Assembly (NCBI RefSeq): GCF_008634025.1
Contig: NZ_PDCM01000002.1
Span: 620,001 to 684,000, forward strand
Source: Streptomyces albofaciens JCM 4342
GTDB lineage: Bacteria > Actinomycetota > Actinomycetes > Streptomycetales > Streptomycetaceae
Direction of reading: 5' to 3'
Length of the DNA stretch: 64,000 nt
Part shown: in pieces, positions 27,115 through 36,131 of the stretch
Numbering within the stretch: the first letter of the stretch is position 1
Layout of the letters: every line of letters begins with the position of its first letter
The notes under the pieces: generated by a model
Seen by the model: the letters and a program-made list of their open reading frames with translations, nothing else
Database searches by the model: none
What the model was told of the DNA's origin: nothing
Position numbers and translations under genes: made by a program

Positions 27115-28638
27115 TCAGCAGGAGCCGATGTCCTGCCAGACGCCCCATTCGCCGGTGCTGCCGGGCTCCTCGCCCGTCGTCCACCACTTGGCCTTCCAGG
27201 TGTGGCCCTTGTGCGACACCTGCTGACCGGCGGTGTAGACGGTGCCGGCGGCCCAGGGCGCGGCCGTGCACCGGCCGCCGCTGCCGCCGGTGATGGTCAG
27301 GGTGTACGTCGCCGTGTGGCTGCCAGCGGGTCCGGTGCCGGTGACGGTGACGCGGTGGGTGCCGGACTCCGCCGCGGCGGTCGTCGCGAGGGTCAGGGTG
27401 GCGGAGCCGCCCGCCGTGACGGAGTCCGGGCTGAGCGCGGCGGTGACGCCCGCGGGGACACCGCTGACGGTCAGATTCACCTTCTGCGCCTCGCCCGCGG
27501 TCACCGCGGTCCGCACCGTGGTGGTGGCCGTACCGCCGGCGGTCACCGACCCCGCGGCGGGTTCCGCCGTCACCGAGAAGTCGTTCTGCGGGGTGCTGGA
27601 GCCGCTGGTGAAGGGCGCGAAGATACGGGTGAAGTCCCACGTCTGCTGCTCGATGCCGGAGCAGTTGTCCGAGGCCGGGCCGCCGGGGCAGCCGCCGTTG
27701 TCGCGCTGGAGCGCCCAGAACGACAGGGTGTTGATCTTCTTGGCGGTGGCCCAGGCGTAGACCTGACGCGCGTTGGCCAGGGTGAAGGTCTCGGCCGGGC
27801 CGAAGTCGTCGACACCGGGCATCTCGGTGACGCCGATCATGCCCCAGAGCTGGGCGTCGCTCTTGTCCGGGTAGAGGCGCGCTAGGTGGTCGTGCAGGCC
27901 CTGGGCGGCGGTCTCGGTGTCCTTCGCCATGTCGTGGGCGGCGTTGTCGTAGTAGTCGAACGTCATCAGGTTGACCACGTCGACGCGGGTGCCGTTGCTC
28001 ACCGCGTTCCGCAGCAGCGCGACTCCGTTGGCCGCCGGGCCGCGCGTGGTCGTCGGCAGGGTGTAGGAGATCTCCAGCTTTCGGCCGTTGGCCGCCGCCC
28101 AGTCCTGGACGAGCTTGACGGCCTTGTTGCGCCGGTCGATGCCCGCGGTGTTGTCCAGCGCGTCGACCTCGATGTCCATGTCGAGGCGGCTGATGTCGTA
28201 GGTGGTGATGACCTTCTCGTACGCGGCGGCGATCTGCTGGACGTCGGTGCAGCTGTCGGCGATCTCGGTACCGGTGGTGTCCGCGGTGTACCCGCCGAAC
28301 GACGGGATGACGTCGCCGCCCCTGGCCTGGATGGACTTGATGTCGGCGCCGAAGGTGGCCGGGGAGATCGGCATGCTGGTGCTGCCGTTCCACAGCGGTG
28401 TGCAGGAACCCTTCCGGGCCGTCTGGATGAAGGCCATCGTCAGGTGCTTGGCACCCGACTCGGCGGCCATCGCGGCGGGGCTCTGGCCGGTCCATGCCTC
28501 GAAGTAGGGGGCGAAGACGTGGGCCGGGAGGGGCGTCGCGGCCGACGCTCCGCCGGCACCGGTCACGGCGAGGCCGAGCGCCGCGACCGCGGTGACGGCG
28601 GCGGTGAACGCCGCGCGCAGGGAGGGGATGCGTCTCAT
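27115..28638 (-). CDS. Secreted GH18 chitinase with C-terminal chitin-binding domain
   Basis: 507 aa. A signal peptide covers about residues 1-33 (MRRIPSLRAA, then a hydrophobic core ending ASAA). The GH18 catalytic domain (about 38-350) has the substrate motif SFGG (113-116) and the catalytic DxDxE in LDMDIEVD (Asp153, Asp155, Glu157). An Ig/fibronectin-like linker domain (about 370-455) follows, then a CBM5/12 chitin-binding domain with AGTVYTAGQQVSHKGHTWKA and the terminal GVWQDIGSC. It should hydrolyse chitin outside the cell. The start is the ATG before the signal peptide; the RBS is weak. Direct repeats typical of Streptomyces chitinase promoters lie upstream. Confidence 0.93.
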   Translation of the reverse strand: MRRIPSLRAAFTAAVTAVAALGLAVTGAGGASAATPLPAHVFAPYFEAWTGQSPAAMAAESGAKHLTMAFIQTARKGSCTPLWNGSTSMPISPATFGADIKSIQARGGDVIPSFGGYTADTTGTEIADSCTDVQQIAAAYEKVITTYDISRLDMDIEVDALDNTAGIDRRNKAVKLVQDWAAANGRKLEISYTLPTTTRGPAANGVALLRNAVSNGTRVDVVNLMTFDYYDNAAHDMAKDTETAAQGLHDHLARLYPDKSDAQLWGMIGVTEMPGVDDFGPAETFTLANARQVYAWATAKKINTLSFWALQRDNGGCPGGPASDNCSGIEQQTWDFTRIFAPFTSGSSTPQNDFSVTAEPAAGSVTAGGTATTTVRTAVTAGEAQKVNLTVSGVPAGVTAALSPDSVTAGGSATLTLATTAAAESGTHRVTVTGTGPAGSHTATYTLTITGGSGGRCTAAPWAAGTVYTAGQQVSHKGHTWKAKWWTTGEEPGSTGEWGVWQDIGSC

Positions 28639-28754
28639 GGGTGTTGTGTCCAACCGACGAGGGGGATGACCACGGGTCCCGTACCGACGACGGGACCGGC
28701 CCGTACGGATGACGGAGCCGGAAAGAAATTCCCGCACGGACAGGAGCATGTCAA

Positions 28755-28782
28755 TGGTCTGGACCAAGATGGGACTAGACCA
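28755..28782. promoter_or_regulatory. Chitinase-type 12-bp direct repeats (DasR-like site)
   Basis: TGGTCTGGACCA (28755-28766) and GGGACTAGACCA (28771-28782) are two 12-mers spaced 16 bases start to start, 117 bases or more upstream of the chitinase. Both resemble TGGTCTAGACCA, the core of the repeats in Streptomyces chitinase promoters and of DasR (dre) sites. Expected effect: repression without chitin or N-acetylglucosamine and induction by chitin. Confidence 0.65.
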
Positions 28783-28820
28783 ATCTCCCCGGGCCGGCGG
28801 CCGCCTCCGCGCGGAGAGCG

Positions 28821-29008
28821 GTGGCGCAGGCGCCGGCCCTGACCATCCATGGCGACGCCGTCGCCTCAGCTCCCATCGGCCGGTGCGGGCGCCTCCTGGC
28901 CCAACTGGTGCCGGACACCGCCTATCAGGCGTACGCCGGAGCAGAACACGGCATCTTCATCTCGCACGCCGAAGGCCTCATCCCCGATCTGCTGGACTTC
29001 ACCGCGGC
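28821..29008 (+). pseudogene. Alpha/beta hydrolase C-terminal remnant
   Basis: The translation ALTIHGDAVASAPIGRCGRL, followed by LVPDTAYQAYAGAEHGIFIS and HAEGLIPDLLDF, resembles the C-terminus of non-heme haloperoxidase-like alpha/beta hydrolases, including the catalytic Asp region (HGD) and the catalytic His (EHGIF). The rest of the hydrolase, with the nucleophile elbow, is absent upstream, where the chitinase promoter now lies. The frame runs on into the convergent neighbour without an orderly end. Read as a 5'-truncated remnant. Confidence 0.7.
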
Positions 29009-29136
29009 CCCTTCCTCCCGAAGGCGTCGCTTTCCGATCGCACGGGGAGAATCGCACACCCCCGCCCGCACCCCGGCCCGGCCCGTAACCGATCGGATCC
29101 GGGCCGGGCCGCGGTGCGGTGCGGTGCGCCTGCCGG

Positions 29137-29622
29137 TCAGTCCGTCAGCCCGGCGAACATGCCGGGCTCATAGGAGCCGCCCTTCTGGTGCACGATCACG
29201 GCGAGCCGGTTGGCCGCGTTGACCAGGGCGACCAGGGAGACCAGCGCGGCGATCCGGTCGTCGTCGTAGTGCTTGCGCACCTGGTCCCAGGTCTCGTCGG
29301 AAACGCCCTGGTGGGCGTCGGCGAGCCGGGTGCCCTCCTCGGCGAGCGCCAGCGCGGCCCGCTCGGCCTCGGTGAACACGGTGGCCTCGCGCCAGACGGC
29401 GACCAGGCTGAGCCGTACCGCGGTCTCACCGGCGGCCGCGGCCTCCTTGGTGTGCGCGTCCACGCACCAGCCGCAGCCGTTGATCTGGCTGACGCGCAGC
29501 GCCACCAGTTCCTGCGTGGACTTCGCCAGCGGCGACCGGTGGACCACCAGGCCGGTGTTGGCGAACCGCTTGGCGAACTTGGCGGCGAGCTCGTTCTCGA
29601 ACAGGTTGAACCGGGCGTCCAT
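29137..29622 (-). CDS. AhpD-like carboxymuconolactone decarboxylase family protein
   Basis: 161 aa. The AhpD-type redox centre is C50-G-W-C53 with His57 (INGCGWCVDAHTKE). Such proteins act as peroxidase-like antioxidants or thiol-disulfide enzymes. ATG at 29622 follows GAGGAC. It is divergent from an ECF41 sigma factor gene; carboxymuconolactone-decarboxylase-like proteins are the characteristic neighbours and targets of this sigma group. A near-consensus ECF41 promoter lies upstream, so the sigma factor probably transcribes it. Confidence 0.93.
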   Translation of the reverse strand: MDARFNLFENELAAKFAKRFANTGLVVHRSPLAKSTQELVALRVSQINGCGWCVDAHTKEAAAAGETAVRLSLVAVWREATVFTEAERAALALAEEGTRLADAHQGVSDETWDQVRKHYDDDRIAALVSLVALVNAANRLAVIVHQKGGSYEPGMFAGLTD

Positions 29623-29663
29623 GATGTCGTCCTCACTCGTGGCTTCGAACCGAACACCCACCA

Positions 29664-29690
29664 GATGCCGGCGCGCCGCTCCTTGTGACA
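29664..29690 (-). promoter_or_regulatory. ECF41-type promoter of the AhpD-like gene
   Basis: On the minus strand TGTCACA (29690-29684), a 16-base spacer, then CATC (29667-29664). The ECF41 consensus is TGTCACA-N16/17-CGTC, so one base differs. It sits about 42 bases upstream of the start codon. Confidence 0.65.
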
Positions 29691-29724
29691 GCACGGCCGT
29701 GTGACGCGCGCCACCGCACTCCGG

Positions 29725-29751
29725 TGTCACAGAACCGCGGGGACCGGCGTC
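29725..29751 (+). promoter_or_regulatory. ECF41-type promoter of the sigma factor gene
   Basis: TGTCACA (29725-29731), 16 bases, CGTC (29748-29751): an exact match to the ECF41 consensus, 44 bases before the sigma factor start. It indicates autoregulation. Confidence 0.75.
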
Positions 29752-29795
29752 TTGTGCGCGTAACGCAATCGAGAACGGACAGACAGGAGCAAGCG

Positions 29796-30755
29796 GTGGC
29801 CAGCGAGCCCGGCAAAGGCGCGGACCAACACGGCGAGGGCGAAGCGAACCCGGCCGGGCGGCCCTCAGGCGGCGGGGAGGTGGACCCCGCCACCGAGGCC
29901 TTCATCGCCCACCGGAACCTGCTGTTCACCGTCGCCTACGAGATGCTCGGTTCGGCCGCCGACGCCGAGGACGTCCTGCAGGAGACCTGGCTGCGGTGGA
30001 CCGGAGTGGATCTCGACTCGGTACGGGAACAGCGTGCGTACCTGGTCCGGATCACCACCCGCCAGGCGTTGGGCCGGCTGCGTACGCTCGGCCGCCGCAA
30101 GGAGTCCTACGTCGGCTCCTGGCTGCCCGAGCCGCTGCTCACCACGCCGGACGTGGCCGAGGACGTCGAACTGGCGGACAGCGTGTCGACGGCGATGCTC
30201 CTCGTGCTGGAGACGCTCGCGCCGACCGAGCGGGCGGTGTTCGTGCTGCGTGAGGTGTTCGCCCTCGGATACGACGAGATCGCCGAAGCCGTCGGCAAGA
30301 GCCCGGCCACGGTCCGCCAGATCGCCCACCGGGCCCGGGCCCACGTCGCGGCCCGCCGGCCACGCGGCGCCGTGTCCCCGGCCGAGGCCCAGGGCGCGCT
30401 GGAGGCGTTCCGGCGGGCGGTCGAAACGGGCGACCTCCAGGGCCTGTGCGACCTGCTCGCACCGGATGTCGTCCTCCTGGGCGACGGCGGCGGTATCCGG
30501 CAGGCCGTCCTGCGGCCGATCGTCGGGGCCGACAAGGTGGCCCGCCTGCTGGCCGCCGGACTGGGCAAGATGGCCGCGGGGTCACTGCGGCCGGCCCAGG
30601 TCAACGGCCACCCGGCGCTGGTCCTCCGGCTGGACGACGAGATCGACACGGTCGTGACGGTACGCGTCGACAACGGCCTGATCACCGGGCTCTACGCCGT
30701 ACGCAACCCCGAAAAGCTCTCGCACATGCACCAGGAGACCGCCCTGCGCCGCTGA
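29796..30755 (+). CDS. sigJ: ECF41-group RNA polymerase sigma factor (SigJ type)
   Basis: 319 aa from GTG at 29796 (AGGAGC five bases upstream). Sigma region 2 includes FIAHRNLLFTVAYEMLGSAA and AEDVLQETWLRW. The linker carries the diagnostic WLPEP (109-113). Region 4 includes GYDEIAEAVGKSPATVRQIA. The C-terminal SnoaL-like domain, which modulates activity in this group in place of an anti-sigma factor, contains the DGGG motif (230-233). The divergent AhpD-like gene and matching promoters on both sides confirm the ECF41 assignment. The physiological signal is not evident from sequence. Confidence 0.94.
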   Translation: MASEPGKGADQHGEGEANPAGRPSGGGEVDPATEAFIAHRNLLFTVAYEMLGSAADAEDVLQETWLRWTGVDLDSVREQRAYLVRITTRQALGRLRTLGRRKESYVGSWLPEPLLTTPDVAEDVELADSVSTAMLLVLETLAPTERAVFVLREVFALGYDEIAEAVGKSPATVRQIAHRARAHVAARRPRGAVSPAEAQGALEAFRRAVETGDLQGLCDLLAPDVVLLGDGGGIRQAVLRPIVGADKVARLLAAGLGKMAAGSLRPAQVNGHPALVLRLDDEIDTVVTVRVDNGLITGLYAVRNPEKLSHMHQETALRR

Positions 30756-31017
30756 GCCCCGGCCCCGGCGGGCCGATGCGGCCGGCGTGCCCTCCGCCGC
30801 CGTCTCCGTGACCGGCCAGCCGTGGGTGAGGTGGACCAGTGCGTGGGAGTGCGGGGCGAGGTGGAAGCCGTGCGGAATCCAGCCGCCGCCGTGGGGTGTC
30901 TTCGGCGCTCGCGGCGACGGTCGGCGGGTTTCCGGCACCGGGCGTCCGCCTACCGGCCGAAGGCACTGGTCCCGGTGGCTTTTCCGGTGGAGCTGAGTCC
31001 GTACCCGCTCCGCCGTC

Positions 31018-33889
31018 TCACTTCCCGTGTGTGTCGGCTGCTTGGTAGATGCTCCGGTACGCGTTGCCGATGTCCCGCATTCCTTCGCTGATTTCGTTGA
31101 GGGAGGTGGTGAAGAGCCGTTCGCGCTCCGCGGGTGTTCGGGGTGGGCTGCCCTTGGGCGGGACCGAGACCGTTCGGCAGTTCCGGGCTCCGTGGCGCAA
31201 CCGGCTCAGCGCCTCCGACCATGGTCCTTGCAGGTCCTGTACGGGTACCGGGAAATAGCCCGCAGCCTCTGCGGCCCGTTCGTCCAAGGCGCCGCACAGA
31301 CGGTTGAACGTCTTCTCGTCCGCGTCGACCTTTCCGTTCGCGTGCCGTTTCTTCGCGGCGGTCCTCAGGATTTCGGTGTTGAGGGCCAGCACGGCGCGGG
31401 TGATCCGCTGTGCGTGCACGGCGCCGCCGTTGTTCAGCCAGGACCAGGTCTGCCAGGAACGCAGCTTGGACGACTCGGAATTCGGCGGGGTGCGGTCCGG
31501 CTCGTTCCCGCCCGGATGCCTGCCCGGTTGCTTGCCCGGTTGTTTGGCCGGTTCGGTCGACTCCTGGAGGAGCCGGGACGCCATGGCCGAGGAGGCCGGT
31601 GACGCGTTCGTCGCGACAGCGGCCAAGAACACGGCGGGTGCGCCGAGGGCCAGGACCGTACCTGCTCTGAGGAATATCGAGGCCCTGCGTGCCGGCACGT
31701 CCGCCGCAAGGGCCGGGACGGGGACATCCGCCCGGGCGGAACCGCCCACGGCCGCCCGCCGTCCCCGCACCCTCCCCCTTGCCCGCGCCCGCATGCGCAC
31801 CCGCCGGACCGCTTCCGCCGCCCCCATCCCCACCAAGGCAGCACAGCCCGCCCCCAGGACAGTGCTGATGAAAGTGAGCAGGACGACCGTGCGACCGACG
31901 CGCAAGCCGTTCCCGGCATGCCACTGGCAGCCGTCGAACACCGTGTTCAGCGGGCCGAGACAGCCGTCGGCCGCGTACAGGAGGAAGACGCCCGCGTACG
32001 CCGTCAGCTGGGTGACCTGCGCGGCGATCAGTGCCCGTACCAGTTGGTGCCGCCGGGAGAACGCCGCCACGAGTGCGGCGGTCAGCAGACTGGCCGCCAT
32101 GACCGCCACGATCGTCCACCACATATGGACGACGAGGAAGGGGCCGGCCCGTTCCTTGGGCGTGCCGGGCCGCTGGAGGTGGAACATGAACGACGCCAGG
32201 GCCACGCCCGCCCAGGCCATGAGCCCGCCCGCGAGACCGGCGCCCAGCGTCCGGCGCACCCGTGGGCGCGTGCCCGCGCGCTGGAGGAGCAGGAGCACCA
32301 GCGGTACGAGCCACATCAGGATCGCCGCGGCGCCGGCCGGCCGTTCCCGGTGCAACGGCGTGATCAGCGCCATCCCCCAGGAGAGGCCCGACAGGTCCAT
32401 GGTGTAGTCGTGCCAGAAGCCGGGGACGGTCCTGGCGTAGAACCCGGCCAGTCCCCCGCCGATGTCGCCGCCGCCCAGCGCGATGCGCCTGCCGCCCAGT
32501 TCCCACCACCACAGACCGCTCCACAGCACCGCGGCGGTCACGGCCGCGCAGAGCACCGCGGCCGCCCGGCGCTGCACCCGCTTGGGCAGGCCGAGGCACA
32601 GGCGCAGGGTCTGCGACCACCACACCGTGGGGACGGCCGCGATGGCCAGGAACGCCAGCAGGTACTGCGGTTGTGGCAGGAACCAGTCGACGCGGTAGCG
32701 CCCGCTTTCGACCAGCTCGCCGACGAGCAGTCCACAGCCCAGCCAGAGTCCGGCGGCCGCGCCGGAGCCGGCGCGCGCCCAGGAAGGTGAGCGTCCCGAG
32801 CGAGCTGACCAGCAGTGCCGCCGAGGCGCCGGTCAGGAACATCTCCAGCGGGCTGACCCGGGCGAGGCGGCCGGTGTCGGCAAGCACCCGTCGGCGTTCC
32901 GCCCAGCCCGGGTGGGTGCGCAGCGGCGCGGTCAAGCGGTACAGCAGGGGTGTCACGGACGCGGTACCGGGCGGATCGGGCCGGTTCCAGGTCGCGGGGT
33001 GGGCACCCCATTCGACCGCCTGGATGTCGGCGTAGAGCTCGCGCCGCCGCAGCAGGTCGGCCCGGGCCAGGTGGACCAGCCCGGCGAGCAGCAGCCCGGA
33101 CCCGACGGACGCGAAGATCACGTTCGCGGCGTCGGGCCACCACGGTGAGTCGGTGCCGGACAGGGCGAGGACGGTGGTCCAGGCGTCCACCGCGAACGTG
33201 GGCAGCAGGGCGAACAGGACGAAGACCCGCCACAGGGCCGTACTGGCATAGGCGTGATCCACGTCGCGGTGGTGCACGTGGGCGAGTTCGTGGAGGACCA
33301 CGGCGCGGAAGCCCTCGGGGTCGGTGCCGCGCCGCGCCAAGAGGCCCGCGTGCAGGCAGACGGTGTACCTTCCGGTACGGCCGTAGACGGCGGCCCCGGA
33401 CGTCATCCGGGCCGGGTCGACACGGAAGCGCAGGGCCGAGCGGATTCCGGTGCGCTCGTGCAGCGCGGCCAGCTCCGCGCCCAGCGTGCCGTCGGCGTCG
33501 ACCTCGCCGACCGCCACGGTGCGGCGCCGACGGTCGCGTACCGCGGGCAGGAACCAGTACACCAGCGCGGCCAGGACGAACAGCGCCAGGGTCGCGAGCA
33601 GTCCCGGGTAGGGCCGTTCGGCGTGTTCCGCGAGGCACTGTGACAGGAGCCCGCCCCGTCGCATGGTCGCCAGGAGGTTGTCCAGGTCACCGCGCGTCGG
33701 GTCGAAACCCGCTGCGTACAGGCAGCCCATGGTGCCGCGCAGCTGGGACGCGCCCTTGTCGTCCCGGTCCCGGACGTTCGACAGGAGGATGTTGAAGGTG
33801 GGGACGCTCGACGCCGTCACCAGCACCATCAGCAACGCGAAGCGGGCCCCGGTTCCGGTGACGCTCCTGGGCGCGGTGAACGCTCTCAT
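31018..33889 (-). pseudogene. Membrane M48-type metalloprotease, frameshifted
   Basis: The start ATG at 33889 overlaps the stop of the upstream gene (ATGA). The first about 370 residues have an N-terminal membrane segment, a zinc motif HELAH (VVLHELAHVHHRDVDHAYA), a third-ligand region RRRELYADIQAVEWG and further membrane helices, as in M48/M56 peptidases. After TLTFLG the reading frame is lost; the shifted frame continues naturally (GSGAAAGLWLGCGLLVGELV) through more membrane helices to a stop at 31018. One extra base in the run of three C at 32778-32780 explains this. The result is a broken gene or a sequencing error; the restored protein would be about 950 aa. Confidence 0.8.
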
Positions 33890-34464
33890 GAGGCGCCGGG
33901 TGGTCGGCGGGTGCCGGGGGTGGTGGGCGCGGTGGGGTCGGTAAGGGCGGTGGGACCACTGAGGGCGGTGGGGGTGGCCGGTCCGTCGGCCGCCGCCGGC
34001 TGTTCCCCGCCGGCCATGGCGATCCGCGCCACGACGCCGTCCGCGAGGGCCTCCGCCTCCCGGCGGTCGATGCCGCGCTCGGCCGCCCGCTCCAGGATCT
34101 GTCGCCGTACGAGTGCCAGCTCGGCGGGCTCCAGCCCGGCCGGCACCCGGTCGGGAGCGGCCGGCGTCCGGGTCCGCGTCCGGCGCAACAGTCTGCGCAT
34201 CCCCGCCCGGCCGCGCGCCGTCACGTTCTCCATGGCCGCGTCGACGGTACGGCGGGCCGCCTGGTCGAGGACCAGCCAGACCACGGGCGTGACCAGCGCG
34301 GTCAGTTCCGCGTATCCGAAGCCGAGCGGTTCGCGCCGCCGTCCCCGGCCGGTGAGGACGCGGATGACCCGCTCGTCGTCCAGCTTCCGCAGGCTGTCGA
34401 CGAGCGGCAGTTCGTGTGCCGCGTGCTCCGCCACCACTTCGCGCACCAGATCACGTACGTACAC
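33886..34464 (-). CDS. Hypothetical protein coupled to the membrane metalloprotease
   Basis: 192 aa if started at GTG 34464, which has GGGGG nine to ten bases upstream; the frame is open to 34599. It is mainly helical and charged, with one moderately hydrophobic stretch (ELTALVTPVVWLVLDQAARR), an Arg-rich segment (GMRRLLRRTRTRT) and a low-complexity Thr/Pro/Ala C-terminus with PTAL/PTAP repeats. Its stop overlaps the start of the metalloprotease gene by ATGA, so the two are co-translated. It is probably a regulator or partner of that protease; no family recognised. Confidence 0.65.
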   Translation of the reverse strand: MYVRDLVREVVAEHAAHELPLVDSLRKLDDERVIRVLTGRGRRREPLGFGYAELTALVTPVVWLVLDQAARRTVDAAMENVTARGRAGMRRLLRRTRTRTPAAPDRVPAGLEPAELALVRRQILERAAERGIDRREAEALADGVVARIAMAGGEQPAAADGPATPTALSGPTALTDPTAPTTPGTRRPPGAS

Positions 34465-34606
34465 GGTGAGCAACCCCCGATACCCAGCAGTCAGTTGAGA
34501 CCATTGGAGCAGCACTTCACCACAGGGGAAACAGGGTGCGTGGGAACCGGTTCCTCCGGGGCCGGGCCGCGACCGTGGGCAGGGAGGGGCGCCGTTCACG
34601 GGCCTC

Positions 34607-34661
34607 GTCCTTGTGTTTCCCGTTCAATGGGTCCTTGTGTCTCCCCTTACTGGAGACACAA
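34607..34661. promoter_or_regulatory. Repeat-rich operator region upstream of the P450 gene
   Basis: GTCCTTGTGT(T/C)TCCC occurs twice (from 34607 and from 34631, 24 bases apart). The second copy forms a perfect ten-base inverted repeat TTGTGTCTCC / GGAGACACAA (34635-34644, 34652-34661) with a seven-base loop. It lies about 100 bases before the P450 start and is probably a regulator-binding site; the factor is unknown. Confidence 0.5.
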
Positions 34662-34757
34662 CCGCCGCGCACACTGGAACCGACGCTGGTCGCCCGGCAC
34701 GTAACGGCGGACTGCAGCGCCTCGGCGTGAAGCTGCCTGTCAGCTAGGAGGCGAGAC

Positions 34758-36104
34758 GTGGGCACGCGCATCCCTGGTCCCGAGCCCCGGGCGGACGGTG
34801 GGTTGGGCGCCGTCGCGGCGGCGGGTGGGCTGCACCGGTATCAGTTGCAGTTGCATGCCGCATATGGCCCCGTGGTGCGGTTTCAGCTGCCGGGCGCGGA
34901 CATGGCGGTGTCGGTGGCGGATCCGGTGTTGTTGGAGGCCACGGCACATATCGACAAGCGGCCGGAGCGGTTGTTCGAGTTTCTGGCGCCGCTGTGCGAG
35001 GCGGGCAATTTGCAGGTGTTACCGGCCGAGGAGCACACCCCGTGGCGTCGGCTGCTGTTGTCGGTGCTGGCCGGGCGGCCCTCGCACGAACGGCACTTCG
35101 GGCGGTTCACCGAGCTGGTGACTTCGCTCGCGGACCGGTGGGCCGGGCAGGGCGGGCACGAGCCGGTCGCGTTGCAGAAGGATCTGACCGAGCTGTCGTT
35201 GCGGATGATCGGTGCGTACGCGTTGGGAGGCGAAGCGGCGGATCCGGAGAAGGTGGTCGCGGCGTTCGAGGAGGTGCTCACCGAGTATCTGGGGCGGCTC
35301 TATCAAGTGCCCGTGCCGGGTACGGAGGAGGAGCGCGCCCGGCGGGCGGAGCAGGCCCTCGCTTCTCTGCGGGCGACGGTCGACCGGGTGGTGGCGGCGC
35401 ACCGGCCCGGCAGCGGTACGGATGCCGACCGGAGCGATCTGATCGGGGCGCTCGTGGCGGCCGGGGAGAGCGCGGCGCGGATCCGCGACACCGTGATGAT
35501 GACGATGCTGGCCGCGCACCACACGACCGGGGTGGCCGTCTCGTGGACCCTGCATCTGCTGGGGCGCCATCCCGAGGCGGCCGGACGCGTCGCGGAGGAG
35601 CTGGACCGCGTGCTCGGCGACCGCGCGGTGCCCGAGTACGCCGACCTGCGGCGCCTCACGTATCTGGGCATGGTCCTGAAGGAGGCCATGCGGCTGTTCC
35701 CGCCCGGGCCGTACGGTGCGCGGGAGACGACCGAGGCGCTGGTCCTGGGCGACCACGAGGTCCCGGCCGGGACGGTGATCTTCTATCCGTTCTGGGCCGT
35801 CCACCTGAACCCCGACCACTGGCCCGAGTCCGAAAAGTTCGTACCCGAGCGGTTCCTGCCGGACGAGGTGGCCAAGCGGCCGAGGCTGGCGTACATCCCG
35901 TTCGGGTTCGGGCCGCGCAGCTGTGAGGGTGCCGGTCTGGCCACGGTCGAGGCCGAACTGGTCCTGGCCGTCCTGCTCAGGCGCTTCCGCTTCCGGCCCG
36001 TGCCGGGGCACGAGGTGACGCCGGTCGAACGGTTCGTGCTGTGGGCGGCCGACGACATCCGTATGTTCGTCAGCCCTCGGGAGGCGGGGGCGGGGAGGCC
36101 GTGA
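34758..36104 (+). CDS. Cytochrome P450
   Basis: 448 aa from GTG with AGGAGG upstream. The heme-binding loop FGFGPRSCEGAG is near the C-terminus, the K-helix ExxR is in KEAMRLFPP, and the I-helix reads MLAAHHTTGVAVSW. The I-helix thus has AAHHTT where most P450s have A/G-G-x-E/D-T-T. No ferredoxin or reductase gene is adjacent. It resembles larger soluble bacterial P450s (length about 450, PERFLPDE motif). It ends 27 bases from the convergent siderophore-binding gene, so it is not in that operon. The substrate cannot be inferred. Confidence 0.93.
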   Translation: MGTRIPGPEPRADGGLGAVAAAGGLHRYQLQLHAAYGPVVRFQLPGADMAVSVADPVLLEATAHIDKRPERLFEFLAPLCEAGNLQVLPAEEHTPWRRLLLSVLAGRPSHERHFGRFTELVTSLADRWAGQGGHEPVALQKDLTELSLRMIGAYALGGEAADPEKVVAAFEEVLTEYLGRLYQVPVPGTEEERARRAEQALASLRATVDRVVAAHRPGSGTDADRSDLIGALVAAGESAARIRDTVMMTMLAAHHTTGVAVSWTLHLLGRHPEAAGRVAEELDRVLGDRAVPEYADLRRLTYLGMVLKEAMRLFPPGPYGARETTEALVLGDHEVPAGTVIFYPFWAVHLNPDHWPESEKFVPERFLPDEVAKRPRLAYIPFGFGPRSCEGAGLATVEAELVLAVLLRRFRFRPVPGHEVTPVERFVLWAADDIRMFVSPREAGAGRP

Positions 36105-36131
36105 GCCCGTACTCCCCCGCCCCCACCCGGC

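Noticed and set aside
36105..36131. Terminator between the convergent P450 and lipoprotein genes
   Set aside because: The 27-base gap has no usable dyad.
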